Of a DNA stretch of 64,000 bases, positions 18,533 to 27,366 are shown piece by piece. The position numbers and the translations under genes were made by a program. This DNA comes from Hyphomonadaceae bacterium (GTDB lineage: Bacteria > Pseudomonadota > Alphaproteobacteria > Caulobacterales > Maricaulaceae), in the NCBI GenBank assembly GCA_013001295.1, contig JABDMW010000050.1, positions 100,243 through 164,242 on the forward strand. The letters run 5' to 3'. The stretch's first letter is position 1. Each line of letters opens with the position of its first letter. The notes beneath the pieces are model-generated. The model ran no database searches, was not told where the DNA came from, and saw only the letters and a list, made by a program, of their open reading frames with translations.

Positions 18533-19369
18533 CTACTTTCCAGACTTGATTTTGGGTAGACCTTCGAAGTTTCCAGGGCGTTTTTGCGCGTTGGCCTGCA
18601 TGGCCTCCATCATCTCGGTCGGGATGAGCATCGACATGTTCCACACGGCAATATTATCGAGGGCGTCTGCCGTTGAATGATCCCGTCCATAGGTGATCGC
18701 CCGTTTGCATCCAAACACGGCCAAAGGTGGCATGGTTGTTATTTCAGCCGCAATTTTCATGACGCCCGCCATCATTTCCTCGTGGGTCTCATAAACTTGA
18801 TTGTATAATCCTTGGGCCTTGGCTTCATCCGCGTGCATTTTACGGCCTGTATAGGCCAGTTCACGCACAAGGCCTTCGGGCAAATGATTGAGAATGCGCG
18901 GGAAGGTCCCGACATCTGCGGTCATGCCGACCTTGATTTCAAAAATAGTGATAAAGCTGTCAGCGGTGCCGTAGCGCATATCGCAGGCCGTGATCAAATC
19001 GACCCCGCCGCCGTAACACCCGCCTTGAATGGCGACCAGCACCGGAATGCGACATTCTTCCAAAGCCGTAAACGATCCTTGCAAGCGCTTTACAGTCGAT
19101 AAAAAACCGGCGGCATAGGCGGGATGGTTTTTATCACCATTTCCGGTGACATCACTGCCGAGCATGGAAATGTCAATCCCAGCAGAAAACACCGGACCCG
19201 TTGAAGAAATAACAATCACCCGCGCTTTGGCATTTTCATCGATGTCCCGTACAATTTCCGGCAATTCCTTCCAGAATTCCACCGACATGGCATTGCGCTT
19301 TTCCGGCCGGTTTAAGACGATATGTGCAATATTGTCCGCAATCGAAACATCAAAACAAGTATAGGACAT
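18533..19369 (-). CDS. Crotonase / enoyl-CoA hydratase-isomerase family protein
   Basis: This 278-residue member of the crotonase family has the CoA-binding and oxyanion elements NRPEKRNAMS (about 19-28), FSAGIDISML (about 60-69) and GGCYGGGVDLI (about 115-125). The acidic residue in DMRYGT matches the dienoyl-CoA isomerase subgroup. It is the last gene of the four-gene minus-strand unit SDR-DUF1330-DUF2855-crotonase, 8 bases after DUF2855, with a GGAGCACCT ribosome site. It should act on an unsaturated acyl-CoA in that pathway; the compound is unknown. Confidence 0.88.
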   Translation of the reverse strand: MSYTCFDVSIADNIAHIVLNRPEKRNAMSVEFWKELPEIVRDIDENAKARVIVISSTGPVFSAGIDISMLGSDVTGNGDKNHPAYAAGFLSTVKRLQGSFTALEECRIPVLVAIQGGCYGGGVDLITACDMRYGTADSFITIFEIKVGMTADVGTFPRILNHLPEGLVRELAYTGRKMHADEAKAQGLYNQVYETHEEMMAGVMKIAAEITTMPPLAVFGCKRAITYGRDHSTADALDNIAVWNMSMLIPTEMMEAMQANAQKRPGNFEGLPKIKSGK

Positions 19370-19377
19370 AGGTGCTC

Positions 19378-20466
19378 CTAAAGAGTAAAAAGTTGGCCGA
19401 GCGACGGATCAGCTTTCCCGTCGAGCAATTCCTTATAGGTTCGCATGAGCGCCGCTTCACCGGTGTGACTTTCCACACGCATCCAGGATTTTGCACTCAC
19501 ACAGAACGGAACCCATCGCGCACCGAGGTTTTTAGCGAACCCTTCCGGGCCCCAATCCGCAAATCGCTGCTTGGCCCGGTCCGGGGCAAAAAACATAGTT
19601 GGTGGCGCGCCTGCTGTAATCTTGGGCGGCGTACCGCCTTGCCAGTGGGATTTCCCGACCATGCAATTATAAACAATATTGTTGCCAATATGGTCATAGA
19701 CTTTGCCCATAATGTCCCCGTTACCGGCCATATCAATTAAAGCGGTTTTCTTGCTGGTATCCAGTGAAGTAATGTCATCGTAACTTACGACCTGATTGTA
19801 AAACCCGGTTTTCTCGACGAAGTCTATATTGCCTTTAGATGTCAGACCCACGACAGTAGGACCATCACGTTCGTTCAAGCAATAGGCTGTCCCGAGCGCC
19901 GTTTTAGATGACGCGCTCAGAATAACAATTTGCTCAGCGCCATAAAAATCCGCATCAGCAAACATATCGTCGATCAGGAATGAGGTCGTGAACAAGGGCC
20001 GGAGGATCGGTTGCAATTCCTCAAAAGCTGCATTGAAGGACGGGTCCTTATCTACCATTGTATAGCTATTATAAATACTATGAAGGTCGACCCGATGATC
20101 TGCGCCATCCTGAAACCCGACGGGCGTAAACTTCACTGGCTTCATATCAATCTGGTTCGCGATCGGAAAGAACCCGTAAATTTTAGATCCAACAGGGACA
20201 CTTTCGCATTTCGACTCGACGACTTTTCCATATCCCCATACCGGCATCCGCCCGGCATTTTCGCTTTCAATACCATATGCAGCAGGATCGAAAAATTTCC
20301 AGTATCCGATCATATCACCGGTCACCATATAGGTGATATTATTGGCGGTGAGCGCAAAGGGTCCGATATCGACGCGAATATTGCCATCAGCGAGATCACC
20401 GATCGGTGCATCTTTCAGGGTCGTATCTCTGAAATCGGTTTTGTTGACGATAAGCGTTGCATTCAT
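19378..20466 (-). CDS. DUF2855 family protein, remote MDR-like oxidoreductase fold
   Basis: This 362-residue protein starts at the ATG at 20466, which has GGAGGAAGC upstream. The N-terminal half has GYGKVVES and the PVGSKIYGFFP segment, and the C-terminal half has VILSASSKTALG followed by TVVGLTS. That order matches the catalytic and Rossmann halves of zinc-independent medium-chain dehydrogenases (quinone reductase type). No zinc ligands are obvious. DUF2855 is recognised; the MDR relation is my inference. Its start overlaps the DUF1330 stop by 4 bases. Confidence 0.75.
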   Translation of the reverse strand: MNATLIVNKTDFRDTTLKDAPIGDLADGNIRVDIGPFALTANNITYMVTGDMIGYWKFFDPAAYGIESENAGRMPVWGYGKVVESKCESVPVGSKIYGFFPIANQIDMKPVKFTPVGFQDGADHRVDLHSIYNSYTMVDKDPSFNAAFEELQPILRPLFTTSFLIDDMFADADFYGAEQIVILSASSKTALGTAYCLNERDGPTVVGLTSKGNIDFVEKTGFYNQVVSYDDITSLDTSKKTALIDMAGNGDIMGKVYDHIGNNIVYNCMVGKSHWQGGTPPKITAGAPPTMFFAPDRAKQRFADWGPEGFAKNLGARWVPFCVSAKSWMRVESHTGEAALMRTYKELLDGKADPSLGQLFTL

Positions 20467-20882
20467 TTTAAGCTTCCTCCGCGTGCGCATTCAATAAGGA
20501 GTTGACCCGCCAGCCCGGCTTCACGGTGCACATGGCCCGCCTGGTATTCCGGCATCCGCATCATATTGGCCATGGCATCCATATTCGGATATTCAACCAA
20601 CGCGACTTGATCCCATAACTGATCAACCTGCCCTATCAACAAATTCCGGGCAGCACCGCCGAAAATAATTTGCCCTCCAAGCCCCTTGACAATTTTGGCC
20701 GTGTTTTCACCGTAAAGAGCATAGGCTTCTCGTCCAGTGAGATCGGTTTCTCGCCCATCTTCATATTGTGCCTTGTCGCGAAACTTCAGCAAGTTCAGCA
20801 TAAAGATTTTTTCACCGGTCGCATTGTCGCGAAAATTGCGAAACTGATCGGCGGTTGGCTGCAATATGTTTTCAAATTTCAT
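20463..20882 (-). CDS. DUF1330 domain protein
   Basis: This 139-residue protein has the dimeric alpha-beta-barrel signature of DUF1330: FMLNLLKF early, YGENTAKIVKGLGG in the middle, and ALVEYPNMDAM towards the end. DUF1330 proteins are small ferredoxin-like-fold enzymes or ligand binders of unknown chemistry, often encoded near fatty-acyl or aromatic degradation genes. It lies 1 base after the SDR and overlaps DUF2855 by 4 bases, so the three are translated as a set. Confidence 0.85.
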   Translation of the reverse strand: MKFENILQPTADQFRNFRDNATGEKIFMLNLLKFRDKAQYEDGRETDLTGREAYALYGENTAKIVKGLGGQIIFGGAARNLLIGQVDQLWDQVALVEYPNMDAMANMMRMPEYQAGHVHREAGLAGQLLIECARGGSLK

Positions 20883-20883
20883 C

Positions 20884-21762
20884 TTAGTATCCCGTCACGA
20901 CTTTGGTGGGAACACTGGCAAAAACATCATCAGGCACGAAGAAATCGCCCGCAAGCGGCCCGTCATATCCCGGCGCATATTTAGCAAAATCCGTCTCGCC
21001 TTCCGCACGCAGGAGAACTTCATCGACGATAAACTGTCCGGTAAATTCTCTGGGGTCTTTTGTCAGCATGATATGTGCCGCATCCGACAATATATCTGCG
21101 GTACGGCTCATTTTCGCCATTTGATCGCCGCCCAATACATTGCGGACCGCGGCCGTATCAATGGCCGTGAGGGGCCACAGTGAATTGACGCCAATCCCCA
21201 ATGATTTAAATTCGTCAGCCATACCCAATGTACACATGGACATGCCGTACTTCGCCATCGTGTAGGCGGTATGATTTTTGAACCATTTTGACGACATATC
21301 CAGAGGTGGTGACAGGTTGAGAATATGCGCGTGACCGCTTTTTTTCAAATGAGGCAGGCAAAGCTTTGAAAGCAGGAATGTGCCCCGGGCATTGACCTGA
21401 TTCATGAGATCATACTTTTTCATGGTCGTGGCTTCCGTCCCGGTTAGCGAAATGGCGCTGGCATTATTGACGCAGATATCGATGCCGCCAAATTTTTCGA
21501 CGGTCGCGTCGATCCCCGCCTGCACATTCGCTTCATCGCGGATGTCGCAAACAACAGGCAGCGCCTGTCCGCCTGCCGCTTCGATTTCCTCCGCGGCCGT
21601 ATAAACGGTGCCTGGCAATTTCGGATGCGGCTCGGCTGTTTTCGCGGCAATCGCGACATTGGCACCGTCTTTGGCGGCCCGTAAAGCAATCGCCAATCCA
21701 ATCCCGCGGGATCCACCGGACATAAATATCGTTTTTCCTTTTAGGGATTTTAAAGTCGCCAT
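20884..21762 (-). CDS. SDR-family oxidoreductase (HSDL2-like)
   Basis: This 292-residue short-chain dehydrogenase has the nucleotide motif SGGSRGIGLAIA (about residues 15-26), the structural NNASA, catalytic Ser in LNLSPP and YTMAK (Tyr and Lys). It resembles the catalytic half of HSDL2 but lacks the sterol-carrier domain at the end. It is first in the minus-strand unit and starts 89 bases from the divergent padR gene. A role in oxidation of a lipid-like or hydroxyacyl substrate is likely, but the exact substrate is unknown. Confidence 0.88.
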   Translation of the reverse strand: MATLKSLKGKTIFMSGGSRGIGLAIALRAAKDGANVAIAAKTAEPHPKLPGTVYTAAEEIEAAGGQALPVVCDIRDEANVQAGIDATVEKFGGIDICVNNASAISLTGTEATTMKKYDLMNQVNARGTFLLSKLCLPHLKKSGHAHILNLSPPLDMSSKWFKNHTAYTMAKYGMSMCTLGMADEFKSLGIGVNSLWPLTAIDTAAVRNVLGGDQMAKMSRTADILSDAAHIMLTKDPREFTGQFIVDEVLLRAEGETDFAKYAPGYDGPLAGDFFVPDDVFASVPTKVVTGY

Positions 21763-21813
21763 TTGCCTTGCTCTCTATTATGGTTTTAAAATTGGGAAAA
21801 CTGATATAACCCA

Positions 21814-21831
21814 TATGCACATAATTGCATA
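21814..21831. promoter_or_regulatory. Candidate PadR operator (TATGCA-N6-TGCATA)
   Basis: A perfect 6-base inverted repeat with a 6-base spacer lies in the 89-base gap between the SDR and padR starts. Position and symmetry fit a dimeric PadR binding site controlling both directions. Its actual use is inference. Confidence 0.55.
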
Positions 21832-21851
21832 GTTAAATAAACGGGGGATGG

Positions 21852-22391
21852 ATGGCACTCGCCGAAGCAATACTGGTCTGTTTAACCGATCGCCCGATGA
21901 GCGGGTATGATCTTGCCAAGACTTTTGACGCAAGTATCGGGTTTTTCTGGCGCGCGTCGCACCAACAGGTTTACCGTGAACTCGCCAAACTCCGTGAACG
22001 AGGTTTAGTCAAAAGCAGCGAAATCGAACAGTCGGGAAAGCCAAACCGGATTGTGCATACGATTACGACGGCGGGAAAGAACGCACTCAAATCTTGGTCT
22101 CAAAAACCTAGCCGTGTCCCGTCTGTTAAAGATGAACTTCTGGTCAAATTATATGCATTGGAACATGTCGACATTCCCGCCTTGCGAGAACAATTGGAGG
22201 TTCGGCTAGATCATCATCGTGCAATTTTGAACGCATACCACAAAATCAAGGAAAGGTTTTACGACGGCAAAGATTTGACGATTTCTGAACAAGGCAAACA
22301 TATCGCCCTCACAATGGGCATTCGAAGTGAAAAAGAGATGATCAAAAGCTATGAAGAAGCCTTGGTCATGTTGGGTCAGGTTGGGAGTTAG
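21852..22391 (+). CDS. PadR-family transcriptional regulator
   Basis: This 179-residue regulator has the PadR winged helix at the N-terminus (MSGYDLAK, HQQVYRELAKLRERGLV, about 17-60), the wing strand, and a C-terminal coiled dimer helix region. The ATG at 21852 follows GGGGGATGG. It is divergent from the SDR operon and 2 bases ahead of the phosphatase gene, so it is a local regulator of a six-gene locus. PadR proteins usually repress until a small ligand binds; the ligand here is unknown. Confidence 0.92.
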   Translation: MALAEAILVCLTDRPMSGYDLAKTFDASIGFFWRASHQQVYRELAKLRERGLVKSSEIEQSGKPNRIVHTITTAGKNALKSWSQKPSRVPSVKDELLVKLYALEHVDIPALREQLEVRLDHHRAILNAYHKIKERFYDGKDLTISEQGKHIALTMGIRSEKEMIKSYEEALVMLGQVGS

Positions 22392-22393
22392 GC

Positions 22394-22933
22394 ATGCAGA
22401 TACTAAAATATTTTTCTATCGCTGTGTTGTCATTTTTTGCTGTTTATTTCCTTAGCGGGTGCGGCACTCAAGATCCGGGAACAACCGTATATATTGTTCG
22501 CCACGCTGAGAAAGTAACAACACCGAATATCGGCCGGGATCCAGATTTGACCGAGGCTGGTCATAAACGGGCAAAGCTGTTGGCAGAGATGTTGGCCGAC
22601 AAAAATATTTCACATATTCATAGCTCGGATTACATCCGCAACCGGGACACGGCCAAACCGTTAGCTGATAAAATCGGCGTCGAAATAGAAATCTATGATC
22701 CGTCGGATTTGAAGAGCCTCGCAACCAAGATTCAAAACGCGGGCGGATCGCATCTGGTCGTTGGCCATAGCAACACGATCGTAGAAACGGTTGAAGCTTT
22801 TCACAGCGAAGGTGGAACCAAAGTTTCGGACGATGAATATGACCGGCTTTACACGGTGCGTATTGGCAGTGACGCTAAAGTGAAAACAGAGCTGACCAGG
22901 TTTGGCCCAAAATACATCCCAGCTGACAATTAA
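22394..22933 (+). CDS. Histidine-phosphatase-family lipoprotein
   Basis: This 179-residue protein has the lipobox LSGC (Cys near residue 23) and the phosphoglycerate-mutase/SixA fold. The phospho-accepting His lies in IVRHAEK (about 37-43), with the second catalytic His in VVGHSNT. It would be a surface or periplasmic phosphohydrolase. It is 2 bases after padR and 2 bases before the oxoprolinase gene. The substrate is not predictable; related lipoproteins remove phosphate from sugars or small metabolites. Confidence 0.85.
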   Translation: MQILKYFSIAVLSFFAVYFLSGCGTQDPGTTVYIVRHAEKVTTPNIGRDPDLTEAGHKRAKLLAEMLADKNISHIHSSDYIRNRDTAKPLADKIGVEIEIYDPSDLKSLATKIQNAGGSHLVVGHSNTIVETVEAFHSEGGTKVSDDEYDRLYTVRIGSDAKVKTELTRFGPKYIPADN

Positions 22934-22935
22934 GC

Positions 22936-25900
22936 ATGGCATCAATTTCGAACAAATGGCGGTTCTGGATCGACCGGGGCGGGACATTTACCGATGTGGT
23001 CGCTATCGATCCGCATGGCCAGATCGGCACCCAGAAATTACTTTCCAGCAATCCCGAACAATATGCGGACGCCGCTATTGAAGGTATTCGGCGATTTCTT
23101 GACGTTGAGCGCGGTACACCTATTCCGTCCGAAAAAATCGAGCATGTCAAAATGGGTACGACCGTTGCGACCAATGCCTTGCTTGAGCGCAAAGGCGAAA
23201 GGACCGTGCTGGCAATTACGGCGGGTCTTCGTGATACGCTCGAAATCGGATATCAGGCAAGGGAAGATATTTTTGCGCTGAAAATTGAAAAACAGGCACC
23301 TCTTTATGAGCGCGTAATTGAAATCGAGGAACGTCTGGATTCCAGGGGACAGATTTTAACCGCGCCGGATCTCGGCAAGGCCAAAAGTGAATTGCAAACC
23401 CTGTATAAACAGGGATACTGCGCTCTGGCCATCGTTTTCGCCCATGCTTATCTAAATCCTGACCATGAGCTGAAAATCGCTCAATTGGCCCGGGAAATCG
23501 GGTTCACACAAGTCTCGACCAGCCATGAAGCCAGCCCGTTAATCCGCATGGTTTCACGCGGTGATACGGCCGTTGTTGACGCCTATCTCTCGCCTGTTCT
23601 CCATCATTATATTGATCAAGTACGCGGTGCGCTTAATGAAAACGGGCAGGCACCAGATCTTCTCTTCATGCAGTCCTCAGGCGGGCTCGCAAATGCCAGC
23701 CATTTCCATGGCCGCAATGCCGTCCTCTCCGGGCCGGCCGGCGGCGTGATTGGCGCAGTTAAGACCTCGATAGCCGCCGGGTATGACAAAATCATCGGTT
23801 TTGACATGGGGGGCACGTCGACAGATGTGTGCCATTATGCCGGACAGTATGAACGCAATTTCGAAACTCGTGTGGCAGGCGTGCGCATGCGCGCACCCAT
23901 GTTAGAAATTCACACGGTTGCGGCCGGCGGTGGATCCATCCTGTCCTTTGACGGCGAACGATATCGGGCCGGGCCCGAATCGGCCGGAGCCAACCCGGGC
24001 CCTGCCAGTTACCGGCGCGGCGGCCCGCTCACCGTTACCGACATCAATGTCGCTTTAGGTAAATTACCGCCAGATCATTTCCCGGCAATTTTCGGCCCCA
24101 GGCAAAATGAAAAACTGGACGTCGATATTGCCAAGTCCCGGTTTGAAGAGATCGCGACTGAAAGCGGTAAACGGGTTGAACAGGCGGCGGAAGGATTTTT
24201 GGAAATCGCCGTTGACCATATGGCGCGCGCGATCAAGAAAATATCCATTGAGCGCGGATACGATTTGGACGGCTATACATTGACCTGCTTTGGCGGCGCG
24301 GGCGGGCAACATGCCTGCCTTGTTGCTGAACAATTGGGCATTGACCGGATATTGGTTCACCCGCTTGCCGGGGTTTTGTCGGCTTTCGGAATGGGCCTGG
24401 CAGATCTCTCTGCGCACCATCAAAAAACCATTGACCTTGCGCTATCCGCCGACAGCGAAAATCACATTAAACTAGTCGCGACTGAACTGGAAGCACAGGG
24501 CGTACAAGGCCTCGTCGCACAAGGTGTCGAACCGGCTGAGATCAACGCGACGCAGACAGTTTATCTGCGCTATAGCGGGTCGGATACGAGCTTGCCCATT
24601 GTGATGCGCGACGTGCAGGATTTGAAGTTTGATTTCGAATCCGCTCACCGGGAAAGGTTCAGTTTTATTCTGCCTGATACGGAAATTATTATTCAATCCA
24701 TAGGTGTTGAAACTTATGGCGGTGGTGAGGCTTTGGCGGATCTGCCATTGGATCATATTGTCTCCAACAAAAATGAAACAACTAAGTTCTATTCAAAGGG
24801 TGAATGGCATTGGGCGCAGGTTTTTCAACGGAACACTTTAAAACAAGACGTTGAGATAAACGGACCTGCCATCATCCTGGACGCTGGCGGCACCAATATT
24901 GTCGAACCCGGCTGGTCGGCGATATTAACGTCGCGCCAAGATCTGGTGATAACTCGCAAAAAGGCTGTGGTTTCCAAGGCCGCAGATACGGTTGAGCGCG
25001 ATCCCGTCCGGCTTGAAATATTCAATAATTTATTCATGTCGATTGCCGAACAAATGGGCGCCGTTTTGCAAAACACGGCTGCGTCCGTAAACATCAAGGA
25101 ACGTCTCGATTTTTCCTGTGCCATCTTTGACGGCGACGGCAGTTTGGTCGCTAACGCGCCGCACATGCCCGTGCACATCGGATCCATGGACGCCAGTATC
25201 AAAGCGTTGATTAAATCGAGGATTCCAATGGAGCCGGGTGATAGCTTTGTGCACAACAACCCATATGATGGCGGCACACATCTCCCCGATATCAATGTCA
25301 TCACACCGGTTTTTGAAAAAAATGGAGATGAACTTTTATTTTTCGTGGCCAGCCGCGGGCATCATGCCGATGTTGGCGGGCTCGCGCCGGGGTCCATGTC
25401 ACCACTGGCGACAAAAATAAGCGAAGAAGGTGTGATTATCGATTACACCAAACTGGTCTCTAAAGGCGAATTTCAACATACCGCTATTCACGGCATATTG
25501 ACGGGCGCTGAATACCCGGCCCGCAACCCCGCCCAAAACATTGCCGATCTGAAAGCCCAACTCGCGGCCAACGCCAAAGGCCTCCTTGAATTAGAAAAAT
25601 TGTATTTAAACCAAGGTTTAAATACGGTTCAGGCCTATATGGCTTATTGCCAGGACAATGGCGAAGAAAGCGTGCGCCGCGCCATCTCCAATCTCAAAGA
25701 CTCAACATTCGAATATGAGCTCGATCAACATGCCGAGGACGGCGGCGCAAAAATCTGCGTGTCGATTAAGATCAGCCCTGAAGACCGCAGCGCCGTCATC
25801 GATTTTGCTGGTACCAGCCCGGAGCGCACTGATAACTTTAACGCACCGTTTGTCGTGACCCATGCGGCCGTGCTGTATGTTTTTCGTTGTCTTGTCGGTA

Positions 25901-26544
25901 CGGATATTCCGCTCAATGCAGGCTGCTTGCGTCCCCTGGATATTCGTATCCCCAAAGGCTCTATGCTATACCCCTCATTCCCGACTGCCATCGTCGCCGG
26001 CAATGTGGAAGTCAGCCAATGCGTGACCAATTGCCTGTTCGGCGCGCTCGGTGTTCTTGGCTCGTCTCAAGGGACAATGAACAACCTCACTTTTGGCAAT
26101 GACCGGTATCAATATTACGAGACCATATGTTCCGGCGCACCGGCCGGGCCCGGGTTTGACGGCGTCAGCGCTATCCACACCCACATGACCAACTCCCACC
26201 TCACCGACCCGGAAGTCATCGAAGCCCGCTTCCCGATCCGCCTTGAAACATTCGAGATCATGCGCGGCAGTGGTGGTAAAGGAAAATGGTGCGCGGGTGA
26301 CGGAGTCAGGCGTGCCCTTACCTTTCTTGAAGATATGGAATGCGCAATTCTTTCAGGCAACAGAACCATTACGCCCTTTGGTTCAAATGGCGGCGCACCG
26401 GGTCGTCTCGGTCTCAACAATGTCATCCGTGCCGACGGGTCAATAGAGGTGCTCAAAGGCTGTGACCGTACGGATATGAAAGCGGGCGATACGTTTTTGC
26501 TCGAAACCCCAACCGGTGGCGGCTATGGTCAAGCCGATGATTAA
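22936..26544 (+). CDS. Fused hydantoinase A/B, 5-oxoprolinase family
   Basis: This 1202-residue protein joins HyuA-like (about 1-690) and HyuB-like (about 695-1202) domains, as in eukaryotic and bacterial 5-oxoprolinases, which cleave 5-oxoproline to glutamate using ATP. It starts RGGTFTDVVA (nucleotide site) and has GTTVATNALLERKG, GFDMGGTSTDV and, in the B half, HNNPYDGGTHLPDI. Length is standard for the fused form. Substrates of this family include 5-oxoproline, hydantoins and N-methylhydantoins, and the sequence alone does not decide. It is the last gene of padR-phosphatase-oxoprolinase. Confidence 0.9.
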   Translation: MASISNKWRFWIDRGGTFTDVVAIDPHGQIGTQKLLSSNPEQYADAAIEGIRRFLDVERGTPIPSEKIEHVKMGTTVATNALLERKGERTVLAITAGLRDTLEIGYQAREDIFALKIEKQAPLYERVIEIEERLDSRGQILTAPDLGKAKSELQTLYKQGYCALAIVFAHAYLNPDHELKIAQLAREIGFTQVSTSHEASPLIRMVSRGDTAVVDAYLSPVLHHYIDQVRGALNENGQAPDLLFMQSSGGLANASHFHGRNAVLSGPAGGVIGAVKTSIAAGYDKIIGFDMGGTSTDVCHYAGQYERNFETRVAGVRMRAPMLEIHTVAAGGGSILSFDGERYRAGPESAGANPGPASYRRGGPLTVTDINVALGKLPPDHFPAIFGPRQNEKLDVDIAKSRFEEIATESGKRVEQAAEGFLEIAVDHMARAIKKISIERGYDLDGYTLTCFGGAGGQHACLVAEQLGIDRILVHPLAGVLSAFGMGLADLSAHHQKTIDLALSADSENHIKLVATELEAQGVQGLVAQGVEPAEINATQTVYLRYSGSDTSLPIVMRDVQDLKFDFESAHRERFSFILPDTEIIIQSIGVETYGGGEALADLPLDHIVSNKNETTKFYSKGEWHWAQVFQRNTLKQDVEINGPAIILDAGGTNIVEPGWSAILTSRQDLVITRKKAVVSKAADTVERDPVRLEIFNNLFMSIAEQMGAVLQNTAASVNIKERLDFSCAIFDGDGSLVANAPHMPVHIGSMDASIKALIKSRIPMEPGDSFVHNNPYDGGTHLPDINVITPVFEKNGDELLFFVASRGHHADVGGLAPGSMSPLATKISEEGVIIDYTKLVSKGEFQHTAIHGILTGAEYPARNPAQNIADLKAQLAANAKGLLELEKLYLNQGLNTVQAYMAYCQDNGEESVRRAISNLKDSTFEYELDQHAEDGGAKICVSIKISPEDRSAVIDFAGTSPERTDNFNAPFVVTHAAVLYVFRCLVGTDIPLNAGCLRPLDIRIPKGSMLYPSFPTAIVAGNVEVSQCVTNCLFGALGVLGSSQGTMNNLTFGNDRYQYYETICSGAPAGPGFDGVSAIHTHMTNSHLTDPEVIEARFPIRLETFEIMRGSGGKGKWCAGDGVRRALTFLEDMECAILSGNRTITPFGSNGGAPGRLGLNNVIRADGSIEVLKGCDRTDMKAGDTFLLETPTGGGYGQADD

Positions 26545-26625
26545 GCCAAAATGGCGGAATGTGGCGGGTTTTTACATCGAAGATGCTATGCTAAACTCAT
26601 TCGAGCTTGAAAACGGAATTGAATA

Positions 26626-27366
26626 ATGGTTGCAGCAATAATAGGCGGTACTGGCGTATACGCTTTGAAAGATCTGGAGCTAAAACCTGAAACGGTGAAG
26701 TCTCCTTTTGGAGATGTGACCGTTGATCGCAATGACGATTTAATCTTCCTGAACCGTCACGCGCCCAATCACAGTGTGCCGCCACACAAAATTAATTACC
26801 GGGCCAATATCAAAGCGCTTGAAATGATGGGTGTGAAAAGAATATACGGTGCCTTTGCCGTCGGCTCAATCAATCCCGATTTTGAGCTTGGCGTGCCGAT
26901 CATTCTTGACGATTTTATCGATTTTTCATCGGGGCGTGCTCACACTTTTTTTGACGAAATAAAGCAAGCGGTCGGTCACTTGGAAATGAGTGTTCCCTTC
27001 TGCCCCGTGCTGTCCTACGCGCTGCAGACGGAAGCCGAAAAAATAGATTTGCGTGTCCGGCAGGGTGGTACTTATGCCAGCGTCAACGGGCCCAGATTCG
27101 AAACCCCCGCCGAAATCCGTGCCTACCGTCAATTAGGCTGCGATGTTGTTGGCATGACACTGTGCCCGGAATTACCCTTGGCCAGAGAACTGGGCATGTC
27201 TTATGCTGCTCTCGCTTTTTCGATCAATTGGGGCGCGGGTATGAAACCGAACATCGAATTCCTGGACGGAAATGTTGAAGAAACCAAAGCAGCAATGATG
27301 CGGGTTATGATCGCGGCGTTGGAAGTGACGTCCGATGATCAGTGCACACCGGCGAAAATACTATGA
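26626..27366 (+). CDS. mtnP: MTA/MTI phosphorylase (S-methyl-5'-thioinosine phosphorylase-like)
   Basis: This 246-residue purine nucleoside phosphorylase family protein has IIGGTG at the N-terminus, FLNRHAPNHSVPPHKINYRAN (phosphate and ribose site; about 48-65) and the purine-site segment NGPRFETPAEIRAYRQLG with VGMTLCPE. The spacing matches 5'-methylthioadenosine or methylthioinosine phosphorylase. The residues that choose adenine or hypoxanthine cannot be judged here. It splits the nucleoside to free base and methylthioribose-1-phosphate. The stop codon overlaps the aldolase start (ATGA). The gene has its own upstream gap of 81 bases. Confidence 0.88.
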   Translation: MVAAIIGGTGVYALKDLELKPETVKSPFGDVTVDRNDDLIFLNRHAPNHSVPPHKINYRANIKALEMMGVKRIYGAFAVGSINPDFELGVPIILDDFIDFSSGRAHTFFDEIKQAVGHLEMSVPFCPVLSYALQTEAEKIDLRVRQGGTYASVNGPRFETPAEIRAYRQLGCDVVGMTLCPELPLARELGMSYAALAFSINWGAGMKPNIEFLDGNVEETKAAMMRVMIAALEVTSDDQCTPAKIL

